Origin: Bacteroidota bacterium
Lineage (GTDB): Bacteria; Bacteroidota; Bacteroidia; Bacteroidales; Prolixibacteraceae
Assembly (NCBI GenBank): GCA_030691295.1
Contig: JAUYEQ010000661.1
Location: forward strand, 1 to 16,665
Length of the DNA stretch: 16,665 bases
Reading direction: 5' to 3'
Shown here: positions 1 to 6,524 of the stretch, piece by piece
Position numbering within the stretch: position 1 is the first letter of the stretch
Layout: each line of letters starts with the position of its first letter
Position numbers and translations under genes: made by a program
The notes under the pieces: model-generated
What the model saw: only the letters and a program-made list of their open reading frames with translations
Databases searched by the model: none
What the model was told of the DNA's origin: nothing

Positions 1-60
1 GTTCAAAATACCAAACGATCAGAATTGAAAAATATTGAAAAAAACAACATAAGTGAATGA
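1..60 (+). CDS. mreC: MreC C-terminal tail (5'-truncated by window)
   Basis: Frame 1 is open from the first base to a TGA at 58-60 and gives 19 lysine- and asparagine-rich residues (VQNTKRSELKNIEKNNISE). The stop overlaps the ATG of mreD in an ATGA junction, typical of translationally coupled genes. The gene normally just before mreD in Bacteroidota is mreC, the bitopic protein that links the MreB filament to the wall-synthesis machinery, and MreC tails are often charged and unstructured. The identification rests on gene order and overlap, because too little sequence is present for a family match. Confidence 0.6.
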   Translation, partial: VQNTKRSELKNIEKNNISE

Positions 61-563
61 TTAAGGACTTAGGAAAATACGCGATCATATTTGTGGGGCT
101 TGTTTTGCTCCAGGTGCTGATCCTGAATAATATCCAATTCAGCGGTTTTATAAACCCGTATGTCTATATTTTATTCATCATGTTGTTGCCTTTTACCATT
201 CCGGGTTATGCAATTCTCGGACTTTCCTTCCTTTTGGGATTTTCAATCGACATTTTTAACAATACGCCCGGAGTTCATGCCAGTGCAACTGTTTTGCTTG
301 GTTTTCTCAGGCCCGGAATTGCTGAGTTGATTTCATCGCGCGAAATCATAGAAAAGGGAAACACTCCGAATATGAAACAGTTGGGTTTTGCGAGCTTTCT
401 GAAATATACCATTATCGCAGTTTTAATCCATCACTTCTTCCTGTTTTTTGCTGAGGCATTTTCATTCGCAGGGTTTTTCCATACTTTACTCCGGATAATT
501 CTCAGCAGCATTTTCTCTATTGTGATTATTCTGGCCAGTCAGTTCATCATTTTTAAAAATTAG
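57..563 (+). CDS. mreD: Rod shape-determining protein MreD
   Basis: A 168-residue, very hydrophobic protein with about five predicted membrane segments, beginning at residues 8-26 and ending at about 145-165. MreD is the integral-membrane partner of MreC and MreB in the elongasome, the complex guiding lateral peptidoglycan synthesis. Length and topology fit the family (about 160-180 aa). The ATG at 57 overlaps the upstream stop (ATGA). The segment around residues 64-74 (FSIDIFNNTPG) resembles the conserved polar turn between membrane helices seen in Bacteroidota MreD. It is followed after 6 bp by mrdA, so mreD-mrdA-rodA form one transcription unit. The call rests on hydrophobicity, size and very strong context. 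Confidence 0.9.
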   Translation: MIKDLGKYAIIFVGLVLLQVLILNNIQFSGFINPYVYILFIMLLPFTIPGYAILGLSFLLGFSIDIFNNTPGVHASATVLLGFLRPGIAELISSREIIEKGNTPNMKQLGFASFLKYTIIAVLIHHFFLFFAEAFSFAGFFHTLLRIILSSIFSIVIILASQFIIFKN

Positions 564-569
564 CAGCGG

Positions 570-2396
570 GTGGATACTTTCTCGAAACGCAAGTATATTA
601 TTGCCGGCATTATGCTGGGAATAGCTGCCATTTTTATTATCCGGCTATTTACCATTCAGATTACAAATAAAACCTACAAACAATTTGCTACCCGAAATGT
701 ACTGCGGAAGGTAATTACCTTTCCGGCGCGCGGATTGATTTACGACCGCAACAACGAACTGATGGTTTACAACAAGGCAGCATACGACTTGCTGGTTGTG
801 CCAAGGGAAGTAAAACCTTTTGATACCCTTTCACTGTGTAATATTATTCAGCTGGAAAAGAAAGATCTCATTGAAGCATTGAACAAGGCCAAACAATTTT
901 CAAGGTATAAACCATCCATTGTTGCAGGTCAGATTTCTCCTGATATTTATGCGCCACTTCAGGAAAAACTATACAAATACCCCGGATTTTTTGTTCAGTC
1001 GAGAACCTTACGCGAATACCCAAGTAAAAGCGCTGCCCAGGTTTTGGGTTTTGTGGGCGAAGTAAATCAGTCGATGATTGAAAAGGACAACTATTACCGG
1101 TCGGGTGATTATATTGGCGTTACCGGTCTGGAGAAGGCGTATGAAAATGAACTTCGGGGAATAAAAGGGGTGAATAATTACATGGTGGATGTTCACAACC
1201 GGATAAAAGGAAAATACAACGGTGGCATAACAGATACCACTGCCATTCTCGGACAGAATTTACTTACCGGGCTTCATGCTGAAGTGCAGGCTTACGCAGA
1301 ATTGCTGATGACCAATAAAAGGGGTGCCATTGTAGCCATCGAGCCAGCCACCGGTGAAATAATCGTGATGGTTAGCGCTCCTTCGTATGATCCGAATTTA
1401 CTTGTCGGGCGACAGCGAAGTGTTAATTATGGTTTGCTGGTAAGCGATTCAATTAACACACCGATGTGGAACCGGGCTGTCATCGGCACCTTTCCTCCCG
1501 GCTCGACCTTTAAACTTGTAAATGCATTGATTGCGCTTGAGGAACATGCGATAACTTCGTTCGACCGGTTTTCCTGTTCAGGAAAAGGTTCATTGCCCAT
1601 CAAATGCACACACAGCCATGTTAGTCCAATTGCCATGCGCGAGGCCATTCGTGAGTCGTGTAATTCATACTTCTGGAATTTGTTTCGCAACATAATCAGT
1701 CATTCGCCTACTTCTGCCCAGGGTTTTGAAGTGTGGCGGAACCATGTACTGAGTTTTGGATTTGGCGAAAAGGTTGGTACTGAATTGTCTTCCGAAGTAA
1801 AAGGAAATATTCCGGAGGTGGCCTATTACGACAAATATTTTGGCCAGAAAAAATGGACTTCAATGACCATTCGTTCTTTGTCCATCGGGCAGGGCGAAAT
1901 TCTGATTACACCGCTTCAGTTGGCAAATATGGCTGCAACCATTGCCAACAGGGGATATTATATTACACCGCATTTGGTAAAAGCCATTCAGGATACAAAC
2001 AGGGTTTACCGCGAACTGAAATACGAGAAAAAACTTACAGGCATCGATCCTGAATATTACAATATTGTGATTGAAGGAATGCAGGCGGTTATTGAAGAAA
2101 CCCGTTTGAGCCAGTCAATCCGCATGGACAGTGTGATTATTTGCGGAAAAACCGGAACCGTGCAGAATCCGCATGGAGCCGACCATTCTGCTTTTGTTGC
2201 TTTTGCACCGAAAAACAATCCAAAAATTGCCATTGCCGTTTTTATCCAGAATGCCGGTTTCGGAGCTACGTATGCCGCCCCGATTGCAGGCTTAATTATG
2301 GAGAAATTTCTGACCGATTCGATTTCTCCCAGGAGGAAAGCCGTCGAACAAAGAATGATTGAGTCGGATTTAATGAATGTTCAAGTAAAAAATTAA
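570..2396 (+). CDS. mrdA: Penicillin-binding protein 2 (elongasome transpeptidase)
   Basis: A 608-residue class B PBP that cross-links peptidoglycan in the periplasm with RodA. One N-terminal membrane anchor lies at about residues 9-29. A non-catalytic dimerisation/pedestal domain follows (FPARGLIYDRNN at 51-62; SGDYIGVTGLEKAYE at 178-192). The C-terminal transpeptidase domain has all three catalytic motifs: STFK at 312-315 with the acylated Ser312, SCN at 363-365, and KTG at 527-529. Cys336, Cys346 and His348 precede the SxN motif, in a region where some PBP2 proteins bind zinc; that role is only possible here. The start is GTG at 570, 6 bp after mreD. The next in-frame ATG, within the codons for residues 10-20, would remove part of the membrane anchor, so GTG is favoured. 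The next gene, rodA, begins 6 bp downstream. Confidence 0.96.
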   Translation: MDTFSKRKYIIAGIMLGIAAIFIIRLFTIQITNKTYKQFATRNVLRKVITFPARGLIYDRNNELMVYNKAAYDLLVVPREVKPFDTLSLCNIIQLEKKDLIEALNKAKQFSRYKPSIVAGQISPDIYAPLQEKLYKYPGFFVQSRTLREYPSKSAAQVLGFVGEVNQSMIEKDNYYRSGDYIGVTGLEKAYENELRGIKGVNNYMVDVHNRIKGKYNGGITDTTAILGQNLLTGLHAEVQAYAELLMTNKRGAIVAIEPATGEIIVMVSAPSYDPNLLVGRQRSVNYGLLVSDSINTPMWNRAVIGTFPPGSTFKLVNALIALEEHAITSFDRFSCSGKGSLPIKCTHSHVSPIAMREAIRESCNSYFWNLFRNIISHSPTSAQGFEVWRNHVLSFGFGEKVGTELSSEVKGNIPEVAYYDKYFGQKKWTSMTIRSLSIGQGEILITPLQLANMAATIANRGYYITPHLVKAIQDTNRVYRELKYEKKLTGIDPEYYNIVIEGMQAVIEETRLSQSIRMDSVIICGKTGTVQNPHGADHSAFVAFAPKNNPKIAIAVFIQNAGFGATYAAPIAGLIMEKFLTDSISPRRKAVEQRMIESDLMNVQVKN

Positions 2397-2402
2397 GCTG
2401 CC

Positions 2403-3830
2403 GTGCCGAATAGAAACAACGTTTGGGCTAATATCGACTGGATTACAGTATCCATTTACCTTGCAATGATGTTCATTGGCTGGATAAATATTTATGCAGC
2501 TGTTTACAACGAAGAACATAAAAGTATTTTCGATTTCACTCAGCAATACGGAAAGCAGTTGATATGGATAATCGCTGCAATATTTATTGCCGTGCTCATG
2601 ATAAATATTGACTCGAAATTTTTTGTAACATTTTCCTTTCCCATTTATGTTATCATTCTCCTGTTGCTTATGTTGGTGCCCTTTATTGGCACTGAAATCA
2701 ACGGCGCAAAATCATGGATCCAGATAGGGAATTTCTTGCTTCAACCCTCCGAATTCATGAAAATGGCTACATCGCTGGCCATTGCCCGGTACATCAGTTC
2801 GTACAATTTTAAAATGCACAGTTACAAGTCGTTGCTTACTTTGGCTGCAATTGTTTTTATTCCGGTTGGATTGATTTTTCTTCAGAACGACACCGGATCA
2901 GCCATTGTTTTCGGGGTTTTCCTGCTTGTGCTTTATCGTGAAGGATTGAATGGTATTGTGCTGTTCTTCAGTTTTCTGATTGTGCTGGTATTCATTTTCA
3001 CAATAATTTTTGATTCCTACGTAACTTTGCTTGTATTGACCATTTCTGCATTTTTGATCAATTACCTGATTCGAAAAAAGACAAAGCGCAACCTGATAGG
3101 AATGGGTATTTTTGCAACTATTTATGGCATTTTCTGGCTGATAAACTTTTTGGTTCAGGGAAATATTGATCCATTGTTTTTTTTACTTGCCGCGGCAGTC
3201 CTTTCATCAGCTATTTTCTTTCTGTGGGCAATGGTACTTCGGAAAAGATCGCTGGCTCTTCTAATCGGGATTTATTTGGGGAGTGTGCTTTTTGCAGTAT
3301 CTGTTGATTACGTTTTCGACAACATCATGGAGCAGCACCAGCGCGACAGGATTAACGAATTGCTGGGTATCCAGTCTGATTTGCATGGTGCGGGATATCA
3401 CGTAAACCAATCGAAAATAGCCATCGGATCGGGTGGCTTGTTCGGAAAAGGTTTTTTGAACGGTACCCAAACCAAATATGATTTTGTTCCTGAACAAAGT
3501 ACTGATTTTATTTTCTGCACAGTAGGCGAGGAGTGGGGTTTCCTGGGAGCCCTTGTTGTGATTGGCCTTTTTATGGGGCTGCTTACACGGCTCATTTATC
3601 TGGCCGAACGCAACCGATCCAAATTTAGCCGTGTTTATGGGTACTGCGTGGCAACCATTCTCTTCTTTCATTTTGCCGTAAATATCGGAATGACCATTGG
3701 CCTTGCGCCTGTTATTGGGATACCTCTGCCCTTTTTTAGCTACGGAGGTTCTTCATTATGGTCGTTTACCCTATTGCTTTTTGTATTCATCAGGCTCGAT
3801 GCCAGCAGGTTCGAACAGTTGAGTTATTGA
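2403..3830 (+). CDS. rodA: RodA, SEDS peptidoglycan glycosyltransferase
   Basis: A 475-residue polytopic protein of the SEDS family (FtsW/RodA/SpoVE), which polymerises lipid II into glycan strands with PBP2. Family motifs: NGAKSWIQIG at 100-109, QPSEFMK at 114-120, QNDTGSA at 161-167, HQRDRI at 312-317, IGSGGLFGKGFLNG at 341-354, and FVPEQSTDFIF at 361-371, which carries the catalytic-loop Asp368. PFFSYGGSS lies near the C-terminus. E. coli RodA has about 370 residues; the extra roughly 100 here lie between about 190 and 300 and add hydrophobic segments before the HQRDRI loop. I believe a longer RodA is usual in Bacteroidota. The start is GTG at 2403; the next Met (residue 22) falls inside the first helix. 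It is the last gene of the operon; 324 bp of non-coding DNA follow. Confidence 0.95.
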   Translation: MPNRNNVWANIDWITVSIYLAMMFIGWINIYAAVYNEEHKSIFDFTQQYGKQLIWIIAAIFIAVLMINIDSKFFVTFSFPIYVIILLLLMLVPFIGTEINGAKSWIQIGNFLLQPSEFMKMATSLAIARYISSYNFKMHSYKSLLTLAAIVFIPVGLIFLQNDTGSAIVFGVFLLVLYREGLNGIVLFFSFLIVLVFIFTIIFDSYVTLLVLTISAFLINYLIRKKTKRNLIGMGIFATIYGIFWLINFLVQGNIDPLFFLLAAAVLSSAIFFLWAMVLRKRSLALLIGIYLGSVLFAVSVDYVFDNIMEQHQRDRINELLGIQSDLHGAGYHVNQSKIAIGSGGLFGKGFLNGTQTKYDFVPEQSTDFIFCTVGEEWGFLGALVVIGLFMGLLTRLIYLAERNRSKFSRVYGYCVATILFFHFAVNIGMTIGLAPVIGIPLPFFSYGGSSLWSFTLLLFVFIRLDASRFEQLSY

Positions 3831-3833
3831 GGG

Positions 3834-3854
3834 AGTTTCAAGTTCCAAGTTTCA
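3834..3854. repeat. Tandem heptamer repeat (3 x 7 bp)
   Basis: Three head-to-tail copies, AGTTTCA, AGTTCCA and AGTTTCA, start 3 bp after the rodA stop; only one base differs, in the middle copy. A degenerate fourth unit (GGTTTTG) may follow at 3855-3861. Copy number in short arrays of this kind can change by replication slippage. No function is evident. Confidence 0.65.
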
Positions 3855-3943
3855 GGTTTTGCTTCGAAAAAGTGTTTTTGGGTGAATGTAAGTGGCTTTC
3901 CACGGAATTTAAATTTACAATATTTACTAATTCAGTTACCTGG

Positions 3944-4047
3944 AAAACCCGGCAGGGTTTACTATTGATTGACCCCCAACAAAATTGTTGGAGGTAGAAA
4001 CCGCGAACTACAACCCCGCAGTGCCCGCCTACCTCGGGCAGGGGTTG
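3944..4047. repeat. Cluster of three palindromic elements
   Basis: Three inverted repeats stand in line. (a) AAACCC at 3945-3950 pairs with GGGTTT at 3955-3960 around a GGCA loop. (b) At 3973-3994 the arms CCCCCAACAA and TTGTTGGAGG pair with one mismatch and almost no loop. (c) At 4011-4047 the arms CAACCCC + TGCCCG and CGGGCA + GGGGTTG form a 13-bp stem, with GCAG bulged out of the left arm and loop CCTACCT. The high local GC contrasts with the AT-rich surroundings. This looks like an interspersed palindromic repeat of REP/MITE kind; whether it recurs elsewhere in the genome cannot be seen here. Confidence 0.6.
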
Positions 4048-4106
4048 AATCAGGAAATAGTTTTCGGGTTAAAAATGGAACATTCCGGGGTACAAATATC
4101 ACTCAA

Positions 4107-4138
4107 TTTTGCAGTAAGACTTAAAATTACCATATTTG
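4107..4138 (+). promoter_or_regulatory. Bacteroidota-type promoter of the toxin-antitoxin operon
   Basis: TTTTG at 4107-4111 is followed after exactly 19 bp by CATATTTG at 4131-4138, which matches TAnnTTTG at every defined position but the first. Spacing and sequences fit the known Bacteroidota sigma-ABfr promoter (TTTG, 19-21 bp, TAnnTTTG). Transcription would begin about 5-10 bp before the ATG at 4155. The palindrome GGAACATTCC at 4077-4086, just upstream, could be a regulator site, since antitoxins often autorepress; that part is speculative. Confidence 0.6.
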
Positions 4139-4154
4139 ATCAAACTTTATAGCT

Positions 4155-4397
4155 ATGGACTCCTCTGATATTTTAAGAAATAACATCATCGATAAACTTT
4201 TGACCATTACCAATAAAGATTATCTTTCGGCACTTTATCAGTTAGTTAATTCGAGTTCGGTAAGCCCGGATACCGTGAAACTTACCGATGAGCAGATTTT
4301 AATGCTCCAGCTTAGTGACCTTGATATCAAAAACGGGAGGCTAATTTCACAAGACCAACTTGATAAAGCTGATTTGCAATGGTTAGGCGAACAGTAG
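4155..4397 (+). CDS. Type II antitoxin (addiction-module component)
   Basis: An 80-residue acidic protein. Residues 1-35 look helical. The C-terminal part, with SDLDIKNGRLISQDQLDKAD at 54-73 and an ending WLGEQ, resembles the toxin-wrapping tail of Bacteroidota addiction-module antitoxins, which share a D-x-x-x-GR-x-IS core and a Trp-Leu near the end. It should neutralise the toxin encoded immediately downstream, whose ATG (4379) lies 19 bp inside this gene; antitoxin-first order with overlap is the usual arrangement. I see no clear DNA-binding fold, so autorepression is uncertain. The promoter at 4107-4138 drives the pair. The call rests mainly on the partner gene plus the C-terminal pattern. 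Confidence 0.8.
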   Translation: MDSSDILRNNIIDKLLTITNKDYLSALYQLVNSSSVSPDTVKLTDEQILMLQLSDLDIKNGRLISQDQLDKADLQWLGEQ

Positions 4398-4690
4398 TAT
4401 GGACTGAAACAGCCGCCAGACAGAGAAGAGAGATTCTGAAATATTGGATAAAGCGTAGTGGCTCGACAGTATATGCTGAGAAATTAATAAAATTAACAGC
4501 AAGGCAGATACAAGTTATAAAAAGCCATCCGGAATCTTTCAAATCAACTTCTTACGCTGATACAAGAGAATCTGCAATGGGGCATTTCAGTATTTATTAT
4601 AAGTTGACAAAGGACAAATTAATTATCACTGCGTTTTGGGATAATCGGCAAGATCCCAAAAATCTTCTTGAAATAATCAGTAAAGGTTAA
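4379..4690 (+). CDS. ParE/RelE-family toxin
   Basis: A 103-residue basic protein of the ParE/RelE superfamily. Recognisable features: the N-terminal strand and helix with VVWTETAARQRREILKYW at 6-23, RSGSTVYAEKL near 26-36, IKSHPESF near 47-54, and the C-terminal strands with MGHFSIYYKL followed by LIITAFWDNRQDPKNLL. The AFWDNRQDP ending is typical of Bacteroidota members of this family. Relatives either poison DNA gyrase (ParE) or cleave mRNA on the ribosome (RelE); sequence inspection alone does not decide which. Length is normal and the gene is intact. It overlaps the antitoxin by 19 bp, which implies translational coupling. The convergent acpH-like gene ends 74 bp downstream. Confidence 0.88.
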   Translation: MVRRTVVWTETAARQRREILKYWIKRSGSTVYAEKLIKLTARQIQVIKSHPESFKSTSYADTRESAMGHFSIYYKLTKDKLIITAFWDNRQDPKNLLEIISKG

Positions 4691-4764
4691 GCTCCTGTTT
4701 TTCCCGCAACTATTATATGAAAAGATTGGATTCCCTTTGTTCTTATGGCATCCCCAATCAGGTT

Positions 4765-5376
4765 TTAAACCCACAATCCATTCGGTCTCGTAATTTCTAC
4801 AGCAAACTCCGTTTCCACGTAGTCAATTAATTCAGGAAGGAAACTGCGGAAGAGGGCTTCGAACTGATCGTATTCCTCATTCAGAATCTGCATAGCCCAA
4901 TCGCTGTTGGCAGGCAGGGAAGTGTGGCGCGACATGATTTCAAATACATTCAGGAGATTTTCTCGTTTGGCATACGATTCAAGGCGTTTGTGGTGTATCA
5001 GAAATGGCAGAAACTGTTTCACCCGAAATGGAAGCAATCCGAAATTTGATAGGAAAATGGCATGTGCATTTTTTGCGAAGTTTCGCAGCGAGCTGGGCGA
5101 ATATTCGCTCCAGTTGGCAGCCAGAAAATGATCGAAAAAGACATCGGTTATAATTCCTGAATATCTGCCATAACCCGGTCGCAGCAGTTTGATACATTCC
5201 TTCACATCAGAATGTTGATCGGTAAACGAATCGATTCGTCGGTGAAGTACAACTCCATAAGCCACCTGCTCCGGAAATTCCTGATGCCGGTTCCCCTTCA
5301 CAAAATCGCCTATGAAATTTCCGAGTTTAATTTCTTCCGAATCGCCCGAAAGGTATAAATGAGCCAGATAATTCAT
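4765..5376 (-). CDS. acpH: Acyl carrier protein phosphodiesterase (AcpH family)
   Basis: A 203-residue protein with the AcpH (DUF479) signature. The N-terminus MNYLAHLYLSG is almost diagnostic, followed by LGNFIGDFVKG at 18-28, VLHRRIDSFTDQH at 43-55 and DVFFDHFLAANWSEYS at 78-93. His45, Asp49, Asp78, Asp82 and His83 are candidate metal ligands of an HD-like hydrolase site, and Asp24 lies in the conserved GDF. AcpH removes the 4'-phosphopantetheine arm from holo-ACP in the cytoplasm, opposing holo-ACP synthase and affecting fatty-acid synthesis. Length matches the roughly 190-200 aa of the family. It is a single gene, divergent from the PfkB kinase and convergent with the toxin; no functional link to either is evident. 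Confidence 0.9.
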   Translation of the reverse strand: MNYLAHLYLSGDSEEIKLGNFIGDFVKGNRHQEFPEQVAYGVVLHRRIDSFTDQHSDVKECIKLLRPGYGRYSGIITDVFFDHFLAANWSEYSPSSLRNFAKNAHAIFLSNFGLLPFRVKQFLPFLIHHKRLESYAKRENLLNVFEIMSRHTSLPANSDWAMQILNEEYDQFEALFRSFLPELIDYVETEFAVEITRPNGLWV

Positions 5377-5485
5377 GTAAGTATAACAGGTATGGATGTT
5401 AATTGTTGGTTCAAAAGAAACCCAAGATTACAAACGGCATTTTTTGTTTTTTATTTATCTTGCCAGCCTATTTTAAATTTAAATC
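5377..5485. promoter_or_regulatory. Divergent promoter region, acpH / sugar kinase
   Basis: These 109 bp must hold both promoters. For the - strand gene, TTTTG (complement of 5412-5416) is followed after 19 bp by TACCTGTT (complement of 5385-5392), a partial match to TAnnTTTG, giving a very short leader before the start at 5376. For the + strand gene, TTTG at 5443-5446 and TATTTTAA at 5469-5476 are 22 bp apart, slightly wide and weak at the -7 element. Both assignments are tentative. Confidence 0.35.
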
Positions 5486-6412
5486 ATGCCGAAAAAGATT
5501 GCTGCTTTTGGTGAGTTGTTGTGGGATTTGCTTCCAGCGGGCAAAGTGCTTGGTGGAGCTCCTAGCAATTTTATTTACCGTATCAATTCATTCGGCGACC
5601 ACGGCACTTTGCTCAGCAAGGTTGGTAACGACAAGGCAGGACGAGATGCCAGAGCGGCACTCCGGAATCTGGGCCTTTCCGATGAGAACATCCAAACCGA
5701 CTATGAATTCCCGACAGGTTCGGTAAAAGTAAAGATTGACGAGAAGGGAAATCCCGATTTTAATATAACCACCGATGTTGCCTACGATCACATTGAGATT
5801 AATTATGAGATGATCGATGCTTTTAGTGAGGCTGATTGCGTTTGTTTCGGAACGTTGGTGCAGCGATACGGCATTTCGAAAAATACCTTGCGCGAATTGG
5901 TTCATGAATCGCCCGATGTGGTTAAGTTTCTGGATATCAACCTCCGGAAAAAATGTTATACCGCAGCCACTGTTGAAGAAAGTCTGAGAATGGCCAATAT
6001 TCTGAAAACCAACGATGAGGAGCTGCTGATCACCAAAGAATTGCTTGGGCTGAAGCATTCGAACCTGAAAGACCTGGCAAAAGAAGCCCTTGAAACATTC
6101 GATCTTGAAATCATTCTTTGCACGCTCGGTTCAAACGGAGCTTTCTGCCTGACAAAAGATGATGTTTTTTATTACGATCCCGGATATCAGATCAGTCTGG
6201 GCGATACGGTTGGCTCGGGTGATGCATTCTCTGCCGGATTCGTACATTATTACATGAACGGACAGCCGATTGATGAAGCGCTCCGTTTCGGCAATGCAGC
6301 CGGGGCAATGATTGCCACTACAACCGGTGCAACTGCGCCGGTTTCAAAAGAACAGATTCTCGATTTTATGATCATTCCCCATAACCGGAACAATGTCAGG
6401 TTTCATCAATAA
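5486..6412 (+). CDS. PfkB-family carbohydrate kinase, fructokinase-like
   Basis: A 308-residue ribokinase/PfkB-fold sugar kinase, expected to transfer the ATP gamma-phosphate to a sugar in the cytoplasm. The N-terminal FGELLWDLLP at 8-17 and GGAPSN at 23-28 form the sugar-binding part. DINLRKKCY at 150-158 matches the FDINLR segment common in bacterial fructokinases. The C-terminal PfkB signature DTVGSGDAFSAGF at 240-252 carries the GSGD anion hole and catalytic Asp246, and AAGAMIATTTGAT near 271-283 is part of the nucleotide site. Length is normal and all key residues are present. Fructose is the likeliest substrate from the overall pattern, but PfkB specificity is hard to read and no sugar transporter or hydrolase is adjacent. 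It stands alone, 109 bp from the divergent acpH-like gene. Confidence 0.88.
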   Translation: MPKKIAAFGELLWDLLPAGKVLGGAPSNFIYRINSFGDHGTLLSKVGNDKAGRDARAALRNLGLSDENIQTDYEFPTGSVKVKIDEKGNPDFNITTDVAYDHIEINYEMIDAFSEADCVCFGTLVQRYGISKNTLRELVHESPDVVKFLDINLRKKCYTAATVEESLRMANILKTNDEELLITKELLGLKHSNLKDLAKEALETFDLEIILCTLGSNGAFCLTKDDVFYYDPGYQISLGDTVGSGDAFSAGFVHYYMNGQPIDEALRFGNAAGAMIATTTGATAPVSKEQILDFMIIPHNRNNVRFHQ

Positions 6413-6450
6413 ACTGACTGGATCATTCAGTAAATAAATACCTGATAATG

Positions 6451-6481
6451 TTGCATATATAATTAATTCAATCTATATTTA
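6451..6481 (+). promoter_or_regulatory. Putative Bacteroidota-type promoter of the AAA ATPase gene
   Basis: TTG at 6451-6453 and TATATTTA at 6474-6481 are separated by 20 bp; the second element matches TAnnTTTG at all but the last position. The leader to the ATG at 6525 would be about 35-40 nt. The surroundings are very AT-rich, so a chance match is possible. Confidence 0.4.
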
Positions 6482-6524
6482 CTTCGTTTTATCAGGATAT
6501 TTCGAACTAATACTTCAGTTTATC

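Larger units (their letters stand above)
3831..4154. other. Non-coding spacer between rodA and the toxin-antitoxin pair
   Basis: These 324 bp hold no convincing gene. A frame open at 3758-3997 lies half inside rodA and its remainder runs through repeats, so I do not accept it. In order the spacer holds: a three-copy heptamer repeat (3834-3854), three palindromes in a row (3944-4047), a 10-bp perfect palindrome GGAACATTCC at 4077-4086, and a promoter (4107-4138). None of the palindromes is followed by a T-run, so I see no standard intrinsic terminator after rodA, although the strong hairpin at 4011-4047 could stall polymerase or protect the 3' end of the operon mRNA. Confidence 0.7.

Noticed and set aside
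3261..3671. 136-codon - strand open frame inside rodA
   Set aside because: It is fully antisense to conserved RodA motifs; the open frame is a by-product of rodA codon use.
3758..3997. 79-codon + strand open frame overlapping the end of rodA
   Set aside because: It is out of frame with rodA, and its unique part runs through the heptamer repeats and palindromes; the composition looks non-coding.
4691..4764. Possible bidirectional terminator between the toxin and acpH-like genes
   Set aside because: Only a distant GATTGG / CCAATC pair with a 23-nt loop is present; too weak to call.
5588..6058. 156-codon - strand open frame inside the sugar kinase gene
   Set aside because: It is antisense to a complete PfkB gene with intact motifs and has no features of its own.
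6413..6431. Weak hairpin after the kinase gene (ACTGA / TCAGT)
   Set aside because: Five-bp arms with a mismatch and no T-run; not convincing as a terminator.
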